A DNA stretch of 13,176 nt from Microgenomates group bacterium (GTDB lineage Bacteria; Patescibacteriota; Microgenomatia; UBA1400; PJMF01): assembly GCA_009776965.1 (NCBI GenBank), contig WRMU01000019.1, positions 1 through 13,176 on the forward strand, read 5' to 3'. The notes under the pieces were generated by a model. The model was not told where the DNA came from, ran no database searches, and saw only the letters and a list, made by a program, of their open reading frames with translations. The position numbers and the translations under genes are program-made. Positions 7,197-13,090 of this stretch are shown one piece after another (the stretch's first letter is position 1; each line of letters opens with the position of its first letter).

Positions 7197-8159
7197 AGTA
7201 TTCTCAATATCACTAACGTCGGGCAGGAGAGAGGGGTCTTGGGGTAGGTTCTCCACGAGCATTTTTAGGCCGGTGTCGAGGTCGATGCTGGGCTGATAGC
7301 CAAGTTCGCGCTCAATTTTGGTTAAATCACCATACTGGGAGGTGGCGGTCCAGCGCAGGGGGTTGGGAATGAAGCGAGGCTGGATGTTAGTGCCGAGAAC
7401 GGCATTAATTTTACCCACTAAATCGCGAACAGGGTATTCGACGCTAGAGCCAATGTTAAAAATGGTAAAACCATATTTTTTATCGGTCTCAATGGCGAGC
7501 TTGATGCCTCGAGCGACATCAATGGCATTGGTGAAGTCGCGGGTTTGATTGCCTTCCCCGAAAATCACGGGTTGTTTGCCCTGATACATGGTCCAGAGGA
7601 ATTGGCTAACGAGATTGGCAAACTTGCCCTTATGTTCTTCATGGAGACCATAAATGCTCATGAAGCGAAAAGCAATGATCTCTAGATCATAAAGATCGGC
7701 ATAAACGCGAGCCATTTCTTCCATATTGTGTTTGGTGACGGAATAGAAATTGGGAGGAATGACGGCCTGATCTTCGGAGAGGGGAGGGGTGTTGTCGCCG
7801 TAGATGGAGGATGTGGAGGCGAAAATGACTTTTTTGACTCCAGTTGAACGGGCCAGCTCGAAAATCTTAAGAGTGGCGATCATATTGGTTTCGCAGGAGG
7901 TAACGAGATCTTTCTCAAACATGGGGGCGCTGGAGGCGGCGGCCAGATGGATAATATAATCGTATTTTTCTGGCAGATTATTGAGATCTGCTGAGGAATT
8001 GATGTCTCCTTTGATAAAAGTGACTCCTTCGGGGAGATTGTCGGGAGTGCCCAGAGAGAGGCTGTCGAAAGCGGTGACAGCGTAATGGGAATTATGGAGA
8101 AGATTGCAGAGATTGGAACCAATAAAACCAGCGCCGCCGGTAACCAAGATTTTCTCCAT
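7185..8159 (-). CDS. NAD-dependent sugar-nucleotide epimerase/dehydratase (extended SDR, GalE-like)
   Basis: 324 residues. The N terminus has the Rossmann nucleotide-binding motif GGAGFIGSN (residues 8-16). The acidic residue after strand 2 (FDSLSLG) suits NAD. HLAA at 71-74 and the catalytic set S116-S118 in ASTSSIYG, Y139 and K143 in YSVTK are all present, as expected of extended short-chain dehydrogenases. The middle and C terminus (FRFMSIYG, GEGNQTRDFTNAIDVARGI, FNIGS, GYQPSIDLDTGL) match UDP-glucose 4-epimerase-like enzymes. The exact substrate cannot be read from sequence. It lies 9 nt downstream of the mannose-1-phosphate guanylyltransferase gene and is probably co-transcribed, so a role in cell-surface glycan precursor synthesis, perhaps acting on a GDP- or UDP-sugar, is inferred. 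The start is an ATG at 8159 with only a weak GAAAG upstream. Confidence 0.88.
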   Translation of the reverse strand: MEKILVTGGAGFIGSNLCNLLHNSHYAVTAFDSLSLGTPDNLPEGVTFIKGDINSSADLNNLPEKYDYIIHLAAASSAPMFEKDLVTSCETNMIATLKIFELARSTGVKKVIFASTSSIYGDNTPPLSEDQAVIPPNFYSVTKHNMEEMARVYADLYDLEIIAFRFMSIYGLHEEHKGKFANLVSQFLWTMYQGKQPVIFGEGNQTRDFTNAIDVARGIKLAIETDKKYGFTIFNIGSSVEYPVRDLVGKINAVLGTNIQPRFIPNPLRWTATSQYGDLTKIERELGYQPSIDLDTGLKMLVENLPQDPSLLPDVSDIENTLKK

Positions 8160-8168
8160 GAGTGCTTT

Positions 8169-9260
8169 CTAAAGGTAAATGTTCTTACCTTCTTTTTTCA
8201 ATTTCTCGAGTAGTTTTTTGATGTCTTGGGCGGCGGACTTATGCATGACGAGCAGGGCATCGGGGCTATCGACAACAATGATGTCTTTGAGGCCGACAGT
8301 GGCGATGAGTTTCTCAGAGCCATAGACCAGAATACTCTCGCTCTCATGGTCAACATTATTGCCTTTGGAGATAATTTTGGCATCATATTTTTGGGATAAT
8401 AATTCTTGGAGAGCATTCCAAGCACCAACGTCATCCCAGCCAAGATCGGCAGGGAGAGCGACCGCATTGTCCATTTTCTCGATGAGAGAGATCTCGATTT
8501 GCTCATTTTCAAAGTCATTGTAGATGGTTTCAATTTTCTTCTGCTCACCCTCTTTAGAGGACAAGGAGAGGATTTCTTTGATGCCAGACATTACTTGGGG
8601 GCGGGCTTTTTTAAGCCAAGCAATCATATCGGAGGCATAATAAAAGTAGCAACCGCTATTCCAGAGGTATTGCCAGCTTTTGACGTATTCGATGGCAGTT
8701 TTGAGGTCGGGTTTTTCTTTGAACTGGGCAATTTGATAGACTTGATACTTGCTATCATGGAGGAGCTTGCCGGTTTTCATATAGCCAAGGCCAGTATTGG
8801 GCTTGTCGGGCTTGATTCCGAGAGTGAGGAGCTGCTTGGGGTTATTCTCGATATAGGAGAAGGCATGGGTGTAGGCATTGATATATTCGGCGGTTTTGTT
8901 GACGACATGGTCGCTGGGGGCGGTGGCGATAATAGCTTGAGGGTTTTTTTGATAGAGAAGCGAAGCAATATAGCCCATAGCGGGAGAGGAGTTTCTACTG
9001 CTAGGCTCGAGGAGAAGATGATCTTCTTTGATTTTGGGGAGATGTTGAAGGACAATGCTTTTGTATCGGGCGATGGTGGCGATATAAATCTGCTCGACGG
9101 GGAGGACCTGAGCTAGGCGGTCGTAAGTTTCTTGGATGAGGGAGCGGTCGGAGATAAGATTTTGGAATTGTTTGGGGGAGGAGGAGCGGGAAAGCGGCCA
9201 GAGGCGGGTGCCGGATCCACCGGCCATAATTACTGCATAAAAGTTAGGGTTTCTCAGCAT
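8169..9260 (-). CDS. manC: Mannose-1-phosphate guanylyltransferase (GDP-mannose pyrophosphorylase)
   Basis: 363 residues. Transfers GMP from GTP to mannose-1-phosphate, giving GDP-mannose for glycan synthesis in the cytoplasm. The N terminus shows the nucleotidyltransferase signature MAGGSGTRLWPLSR (residues 12-25) followed by PKQF at 29-32, which is specific for mannose-1-phosphate enzymes. Further family blocks are ATAPSDHVV, GIKPDKPNTGLGYMK, FKEKPD, WNSGCYFY and LGWDDVGAW. The protein ends after the left-handed beta-helix-like tail (IIVVDSPDALLVMHKS) without the isomerase domain of bifunctional ManC/AlgA, so it is the single-domain type. It heads a two-gene unit with the epimerase. Its promoter is the best in the window, and the ATG is 6 nt after the -10, so the mRNA is probably leaderless. 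Confidence 0.93.
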   Translation of the reverse strand: MLRNPNFYAVIMAGGSGTRLWPLSRSSSPKQFQNLISDRSLIQETYDRLAQVLPVEQIYIATIARYKSIVLQHLPKIKEDHLLLEPSSRNSSPAMGYIASLLYQKNPQAIIATAPSDHVVNKTAEYINAYTHAFSYIENNPKQLLTLGIKPDKPNTGLGYMKTGKLLHDSKYQVYQIAQFKEKPDLKTAIEYVKSWQYLWNSGCYFYYASDMIAWLKKARPQVMSGIKEILSLSSKEGEQKKIETIYNDFENEQIEISLIEKMDNAVALPADLGWDDVGAWNALQELLSQKYDAKIISKGNNVDHESESILVYGSEKLIATVGLKDIIVVDSPDALLVMHKSAAQDIKKLLEKLKKEGKNIYL

Positions 9261-9266
9261 AGGGTG

Positions 9267-9294
9267 ATTATATCCGCACTCTCTATTTTGTCAA
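9267..9294 (-). promoter_or_regulatory. Consensus promoter of the GDP-mannose gene, leaderless type
   Basis: On the minus strand TTGACA (9289-9294), 16 nt, TATAAT (9267-9272), then 6 nt to the ATG at 9260. Both boxes are perfect. The inverted-repeat element at 9296-9442 ends one base upstream of the -35. Confidence 0.75.
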
Positions 9295-9295
9295 C

Positions 9296-9442
9296 CTAAA
9301 ACTCACCTAAATCGGTATTTTCATCGTTGAAAGTCTCGAGCACAACTCGAGAGGTAAAAAGTGATTCTCAACGTACATAAAGTACGTATCGAATCTCTTT
9401 TTACTTTCAACTTCGAAAATCCTCGATTAAGGCGAGTTTTAG
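9296..9442. repeat. MITE-like inverted-repeat element, copy 1 (147 bp)
   Basis: The ends are inverted repeats: CTAAAACTC at 9296-9304 and GAGTTTTAG at 9434-9442, continuing inward as imperfect arms through ATTTTC/GAAAAT and GTTGAAAGT/ACTTTCAAC. Inside lie a short hairpin (CTCGAG repeated at 9335-9340 and 9346-9351) and a long hairpin whose tip is ACGTAC-ATAAA-GTACGT (9371-9387), with AAAAAG/CTTTTT and GATTC/GAATC lower in the stem. The 105-bp core (9316-9420) differs from copy 2 at only four bases. No open frame of note is inside. I see no clear target-site duplication. It could be a non-autonomous mobile element or a structured RNA element. Confidence 0.8.
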
Positions 9443-9454
9443 TTATTGGCATTT

Positions 9455-9492
9455 TTGGTTTGGGGAAGTTGGTAACTATGATAGAATATACT
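9455..9492 (+). promoter_or_regulatory. Candidate promoter of the small membrane protein gene
   Basis: TTGGTT (9455-9460), 16-nt spacer, TATGAT (9477-9482) repeats the pattern of the pilin promoter and would give a leader of only a few nucleotides. TATACT at 9487-9492 is an alternative -10. Which one is used cannot be decided by eye. Confidence 0.45.
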
Positions 9493-9496
9493 CTCA

Positions 9497-10093
9497 ATGT
9501 CAATGATAAATCCTAGGCGGCGAGCATTGTTTGTTTTTGGGGTGGTGAGTTTCCTGACGGGAATGGTGGTGCTGTTTCTGTCGCTTCTGGCGGTGAGTCC
9601 GGCCTATCGAAGCGTGAATGGAATGAGGTTAGCGCGGAAGTTTTATATTAGTAATGAGATTTTGCCCGACCATATCTTCTATCCGGTGGTTAATTTGCTG
9701 CAGAGGAGGGCCTTGGGGGTGCAGAGCAATGAAACAGAGCGTCCTTGGCTGGAGCTGGCAATGGCCCAAAGGAGGCTAGATGATGCGATGAAGGCGGAGG
9801 ACATGAAGGTGAGTGAAAGGGAGAAAGTGGAGATAACGATTACTTTGGTGAGTAAGGCGCATCAATATATTGGATCAGCAGTGCAAGTTTTGGGGGAGCG
9901 ATGGGAAAATGGGGAGTTGAGCGAGATACAAAAGGATGATTTACGGGAGTTTATGAATGGAACTGAGCAGAAAATGTTGGACTTGCAAAAGAGATTGCCG
10001 GAAGCGGATAGAGGGGAGTTGGCGGCAGTGATGCTCGAGGAAAAATTGATGACGGAGAAAATAAATAGGCAAGTAGGGGAAGGAGGATTATGA
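9497..10093 (+). CDS. Small membrane-anchored protein, possibly DUF5667-like
   Basis: 198 residues from ATG 9497 (an ATG at 9503 is equally possible). There is a basic N terminus (NPRRR), one hydrophobic segment of about 20 residues (FVFGVVSFLTGMVVLFLSLLAV), then a soluble region predicted outside the membrane. The segment ILPDHIFYPVVNLLQRRAL resembles the 'lP.s.lYp' opening of DUF5667 proteins, a helical family of unknown function; I recognise this from memory only. The rest is highly charged and helical (ERPWLELAMAQRRLDDAMKAE and onward) and may form a coiled coil. The stop overlaps the nrdR start by 4 bp (ATGA), so the two are translationally coupled. No function can be assigned. Confidence 0.75.
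   Translation: MSMINPRRRALFVFGVVSFLTGMVVLFLSLLAVSPAYRSVNGMRLARKFYISNEILPDHIFYPVVNLLQRRALGVQSNETERPWLELAMAQRRLDDAMKAEDMKVSEREKVEITITLVSKAHQYIGSAVQVLGERWENGELSEIQKDDLREFMNGTEQKMLDLQKRLPEADRGELAAVMLEEKLMTEKINRQVGEGGL
10081..10086 (+). promoter_or_regulatory. Shine-Dalgarno sequence of nrdR
   Basis: AGGAGG lies 3 nt before the nrdR ATG at 10090, inside the end of the preceding gene. This internal operon gene uses a standard ribosome binding site, in contrast to the promoter-proximal genes, which appear leaderless. Confidence 0.65.
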
Positions 10094-10554
10094 ACTGTCC
10101 GTTTTGTCAGGGATTGCAAACAGGAGTGATTGATAGCCGAGATAATGAGGAGACGGTGCGCCGGAGGAGAGAGTGTTTTTCGTGTAAAAAAAGATGGACG
10201 ACTATCGAGAGAGTGGAGGGGTTGGATTTGAAGGTGATAAAGAAAGATGGTAGCAAGGAAAACTTTGATCGAGAGAAAATTAGGCGAGGAGTGGCTAAGG
10301 CGACTTGGAGAAGGCCAGTGAGTATGGCGGCGATTGAGGGACTGATTGAGAGTGTGGAGCAAGATTTGCGGGTGAAGGGGGCAAAGGAGATCAAAAGTTG
10401 GGAAATTGGTAATTTAATTATCGAAAGATTGCGGAGTTTGGACAAATTGTCCTATTTGTTATTTGCGAGCGTATATCGAGACTTTACGACAATTGAGGAT
10501 TTTGAGCAGGAAATTGCGAAACTCAAGAGTGATGAACTGAGCGATAAGAAGTGA
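10090..10554 (+). CDS. nrdR: Transcriptional repressor NrdR
   Basis: 154 residues, the normal family length. NrdR senses ATP/dATP and represses ribonucleotide reductase genes through NrdR boxes. The zinc ribbon is at the N terminus: C3/C6 (CPFC) and C29/C32 (CFSC), with DSRDNEE and RRRREC between and RWTTIERVE after, exactly as in the family. The ATP-cone follows from about residue 47 (LKVIKKDGSKENFDREKIRRGV) to about residue 135 (SYLLFASVYRDF). The last 15 or so residues are charged and variable. The start is an ATG overlapping the preceding stop by 4 bp, with a strong AGGAGG. I see no ribonucleotide reductase gene in the window, so its targets lie elsewhere. The stop is TGA, showing that UGA is not recoded. 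It is convergent with tsaD across a 39-bp gap that holds no obvious terminator. Confidence 0.95.
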   Translation: MNCPFCQGLQTGVIDSRDNEETVRRRRECFSCKKRWTTIERVEGLDLKVIKKDGSKENFDREKIRRGVAKATWRRPVSMAAIEGLIESVEQDLRVKGAKEIKSWEIGNLIIERLRSLDKLSYLLFASVYRDFTTIEDFEQEIAKLKSDELSDKK

Positions 10555-10593
10555 TTAGCGAATAGAAAAAAACCAAGAGAGAAGGTAGCGAAG

Positions 10594-11676
10594 CTAAATG
10601 GTTAATTGAGGGTTTCTTTGGAGAGCGTTTATTTCTTCGGGGGTGCCCAGAGCATGAGAGGGATTGAGCATGGCGATGAAGGCGATCATGGCGGCATTGT
10701 CGGCGCAGAAGCGACGCGAGGAGGGGACGCGGAGGGATAAATTGAAGGGCTTGAGAGTGGCGCGCAGGGTTTGGCGTAGGGTTTTATTGGCGGCACAGCC
10801 GCCTCCCAAAAAGACGATGGAGGGAAAGTCGTTGGGGGTGGTGGTTTTGAGGTGGGTGAGGAGGCGGGTTAGTTTGTAGGTGAGGTGGCGGAAGACTCCG
10901 GTCTGGGCGGCAAGGGCAAAGGAAGCTAAAAAATCCTCTCGTTTGCTCTCTAGCCCCAAAAGATCAATTTGCTCTCTCCTCTCCAACATCCTCAATCTGT
11001 TTTTAGCATGCGTCTTCAGACCGGAGAAGGAGAGGTTGAAGTCCTTGCGAGCAGTGAGGGGGAGGGGGAACTTGAGGAAAGCGTCGAGCTGGGGGTTGGG
11101 GAGGGCGGAGGCGGCGAGTTTTTCGAGAGTGGCGGCGGCGGGATAGTCAAGACCGAGGAGGCGGCCGATTTTGTCGAGAGCTTCGCCGGCGGCGTCGTCG
11201 AGAGTGGCTCCAAGTAACTGCCAATTATTGAGGTCTTTGATGAGGATAAAATCGGTATGGCCGCCAGAGACGACGATGGCGAGAAGGGGGAGAGGAATGG
11301 TGAGTGATTTGTCGAGCAGAGGAGAGAGGGCGTGACCGGCAATGTGGTTGACGGGGATGAGAGGAAGACGATGTTTTAGGGCAAGTTCTTTGGCTTTGGC
11401 CACGCCTACTTCGAGGGCAGGAGCGAGGCCGGGGCCATAGGTGACGGCGAGAGCGTCGAGGCGGGAAAAGTCAAGCTGGGCTTTTTTAAGAGCAAGGGCA
11501 AGACAGCGGTCAATGTTTCTAGCATGTTCTTGGCGGGCAATAGTGGGAAAAACGCCGCCATAAGGGATATGGAGAGCGACTTGGGAGGCAATGATATTGA
11601 CGAGGACCCGCTCATTATTTAAGATGGCGACAGAAGTGTCGTCGCAACTGGTGTCGATGGCGAGAATTATGGGCAT
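10594..11676 (-). CDS. tsaD: tRNA N6-adenosine threonylcarbamoyltransferase TsaD
   Basis: 360 residues. Transfers threonylcarbamoyl from TC-AMP to A37 of ANN-decoding tRNAs, working with TsaB and TsaE (not in the window). The N terminus ILAIDTSCDDTSVAIL (residues 4-19) is the ASKHA phosphate-binding motif. The metal ligands are H111 and H115 in NHIAGHAL. SGGHTDFILI, GEALDKIGRLLGL, FSGLKTHAKN and FLGGGCAANKTLR follow in the family order, with the late CADNAAMIA block near the C terminus. The length is slightly above the typical 335-345 because of loops. The start ATG at 11676 overlaps the end of coaD by 10 bp, so the two genes are probably co-transcribed from the coaD promoter. The gene is strongly C-rich on its coding strand, like its minus-strand neighbours. 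Confidence 0.95.
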   Translation of the reverse strand: MPIILAIDTSCDDTSVAILNNERVLVNIIASQVALHIPYGGVFPTIARQEHARNIDRCLALALKKAQLDFSRLDALAVTYGPGLAPALEVGVAKAKELALKHRLPLIPVNHIAGHALSPLLDKSLTIPLPLLAIVVSGGHTDFILIKDLNNWQLLGATLDDAAGEALDKIGRLLGLDYPAAATLEKLAASALPNPQLDAFLKFPLPLTARKDFNLSFSGLKTHAKNRLRMLERREQIDLLGLESKREDFLASFALAAQTGVFRHLTYKLTRLLTHLKTTTPNDFPSIVFLGGGCAANKTLRQTLRATLKPFNLSLRVPSSRRFCADNAAMIAFIAMLNPSHALGTPEEINALQRNPQLTI

Positions 11677-12146
11677 GGATGGTTTTGCATGAGCGCGAGA
11701 GTGGCGGGAGGGACGAGGGAGGAGATATCTTTCCCTTGTTGGAAAAGCTTGATGACATGGGAGGAGGAGGTGGCGGCATGAGGGCCGGCGCGGAAGTAGA
11801 TGGTCTCAATGGCGCCATGTTCCAGATTATAGGCGGCTAGTTTTTCCTCGCAGTCGTAGTCGGTGTTGTTGCGCAGACCACGGATGAGGAAAAGGGCTTT
11901 TTTGGAGCGGGCGAAGTCGATGGTGAGTTCGTCGTGGATGGCGACAGAAACGCGTCGAGAGAGGTTTAGGTCGGAGATGATTTGTTGGATAGATTGTTGG
12001 GCGAGGGTGGGGGAGAAGCGGCGTTGTTTGGAGGGGTGGCGGGCAATGACGAGATAGACCCGTTCAAAGATTTTTAGGGATTGAGTAAGGACATAGAGAT
12101 GGCCATTAGTAAAAGGGTCGAAGGAACCGGCATATACTGCAGTCAT
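11667..12146 (-). CDS. coaD: Phosphopantetheine adenylyltransferase
   Basis: 159 residues from the ATG at 12146, the standard length. Catalyses the penultimate step of coenzyme A synthesis: 4'-phosphopantetheine plus ATP to dephospho-CoA plus pyrophosphate. The N terminus AVYAGSFDPFTNGHLYVL holds the T/HxGH nucleotidyltransferase motif. LIRGLRNNTDYDCEEKLAAYN and the ATP-binding SSSHVIKLFQQGKDISSLVP near the C terminus complete the family signature. An in-frame ATG 63 bases upstream (12209) is rejected: it would add 21 residues with no family match, and an extended -10 ends 6 nt before the ATG at 12146. It heads a unit with tsaD, overlapping by 10 bp. Confidence 0.93.
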   Translation of the reverse strand: MTAVYAGSFDPFTNGHLYVLTQSLKIFERVYLVIARHPSKQRRFSPTLAQQSIQQIISDLNLSRRVSVAIHDELTIDFARSKKALFLIRGLRNNTDYDCEEKLAAYNLEHGAIETIYFRAGPHAATSSSHVIKLFQQGKDISSLVPPATLALMQNHPCP

Positions 12147-12152
12147 ATGGCT

Positions 12153-12161
12153 ATTATACCA
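12153..12161 (-). promoter_or_regulatory. Extended -10 promoter of coaD, leaderless type
   Basis: On the minus strand TGG then TATAAT (12153-12158), ending 6 nt before the ATG at 12146. There is no good -35 at the expected place, which falls within the arm of repeat element copy 2. Confidence 0.62.
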
Positions 12162-12164
12162 TCC

Positions 12165-12306
12165 TAGCTCGCCTAAATGGTTATTTTCATCGTTGAAAGT
12201 CTCGAGCACAGCTCGAGAGGTAAAAAGCGATTCTCAACGTACGTAAAGTACGTATCGAATCTCTTTTTCCTTTCAACTTCGAAAATAATCCATTTATGCT
12301 TCGCTA
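12165..12306. repeat. MITE-like inverted-repeat element, copy 2 (about 142 bp)
   Basis: Same orientation and structure as the copy at 9296-9442. Its core 12182-12286 matches 101 of 105 bases. The outer arms differ in sequence from copy 1 but still pair with each other: left AAATGG (12175-12180) with right CCATTT (12290-12295), where copy 1 has AAATCG with CGATTA. The extreme ends TAGC (12165) and GCTA (12306) are also complementary. It lies between uppS and coaD, both on the minus strand, and would be transcribed in the 3' untranslated region of uppS. Confidence 0.78.
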
Positions 12307-12350
12307 TACATTTTAGCCCATCTGCGCTTATTTTTTAATTAAAACCGCGC

Positions 12351-12372
12351 AAAATCCTCGATTTATGCTTCG
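12351..12372. repeat. Degenerate third end of the inverted-repeat element
   Basis: AAAATCCTCGATT matches the right arm of copy 1 (from 9416), and ATTTATGCTTCG (12361-12372) repeats exactly the right arm of copy 2 (12292-12303). This looks like a leftover right terminus. The 45 bases between it and copy 2 include the palindrome TTTTAATTAAAA (12333-12344), with GCGC on both sides. Confidence 0.45.
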
Positions 12373-12385
12373 TTTGATGCTTTCC

Positions 12386-13090
12386 TTACTTCCCGAATCT
12401 CCGTTCTCTTTTGGCGAAGTGGGCGATTACCTCGTCGATTTTGGCGGGAGTGAGGTCGGGGAAATATTCGGGAGGAAAAAAGAGCTCGGCATAAGTGGAT
12501 TGCCAAGGGAGAAAGCCAGATAGGCGTTGTTCGCCGCCGGGGCGCAAGAGAATATCAATATCGGGAATGCCGGCAGTATCGAGGTGTTTGGCAATTAGAT
12601 CGGGAGTAATTTTTTGGGGAGTGAGACGAGGGTGGGAGGCAAGGACTTTTTGGAAGGTGCGGGTGAGTTCGTCGTGTCCGCCATAGCTCATGGCTGCGGT
12701 GACGGTCATGCCGGTATTGTTTTTAGTATTGGCGGTGAGAGAGCGAAAAATGTCCTGCAAATCTGGATCGAAGTCGGTGAGACGGCCAATGAAGCGCAGA
12801 CGAAGATTTAGCTTGTTGGCTTCTTGAGTGAGTTTAGCGACTCCGAAAGAGCGGAAAAGTTGCATTAGACCAGAAACTTCTTCTTGGCTGCGATGCCAGT
12901 TTTCGGTGGAAAATAGCCAGACAGTGAGATAGGGCAGGCCGAGTTTGGATAAGTGAGTAATGAGCTTGGGGCCAGTTTTATTAACGGCATAAGTATGGCC
13001 GGCGATGGGAGGAAGTCCCTTGGCTCGAGCCCAACGGCGATTGCCGTCGCAAATAATGGCGAGATGATGAAGATTGTCTGGAAGGTTCAT
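12386..13090 (-). CDS. uppS: Undecaprenyl diphosphate synthase (cis-prenyltransferase)
   Basis: 234 residues. Extends farnesyl diphosphate with isopentenyl diphosphate in cis to give the lipid carrier used for peptidoglycan and surface glycans. The N terminus HHLAIICDGNRRWAR holds the catalytic Asp (D15) and the diphosphate-binding Arg; GHTYAV follows. LTVWLFSTENWHRSQEEVSGLMQLF is the family core, then LRFIGRL, AMSYGG, and the C-terminal DILLRPGGEQRLSGFLPWQSTYAELFF with the second substrate-binding Arg/Glu set. Two small deviations: CDGN replaces the common MDGN, and Arg replaces Gly in DGNGRWA, as in archaeal and eukaryotic cis-prenyltransferases. The ATG at 13090 may overlap the stop of an upstream frame as ATGA. 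The following gap of 239 bp before coaD holds the repeat element. Confidence 0.93.
   Translation of the reverse strand: MNLPDNLHHLAIICDGNRRWARAKGLPPIAGHTYAVNKTGPKLITHLSKLGLPYLTVWLFSTENWHRSQEEVSGLMQLFRSFGVAKLTQEANKLNLRLRFIGRLTDFDPDLQDIFRSLTANTKNNTGMTVTAAMSYGGHDELTRTFQKVLASHPRLTPQKITPDLIAKHLDTAGIPDIDILLRPGGEQRLSGFLPWQSTYAELFFPPEYFPDLTPAKIDEVIAHFAKRERRFGK

Noticed and set aside
8406..9116. 236-codon open frame on the + strand, antisense to the mannose-1-phosphate guanylyltransferase gene
   Set aside because: The minus strand has an unmistakable full-length enzyme here. The antisense frame is low-complexity (Gly, Leu, Asp, Glu rich) as expected of a C-rich gene read backwards, with no recognisable motif.
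9296..9442. Inverted-repeat element as a simple rho-independent terminator
   Set aside because: It has no single GC-rich stem followed by a T run, it sits upstream of two divergent genes in copy 1, and its structure is multi-branched and repeated elsewhere.
10555..10593. Terminator between nrdR and tsaD
   Set aside because: Only a 5-bp pairing (TTAGC with GCTAA) with a long loop and no T run is visible; this is too weak to call.
9296..12372. CRISPR array
   Set aside because: The repeats are only two near-complete copies about 2.9 kb apart with no regularly spaced spacers and no cas genes.
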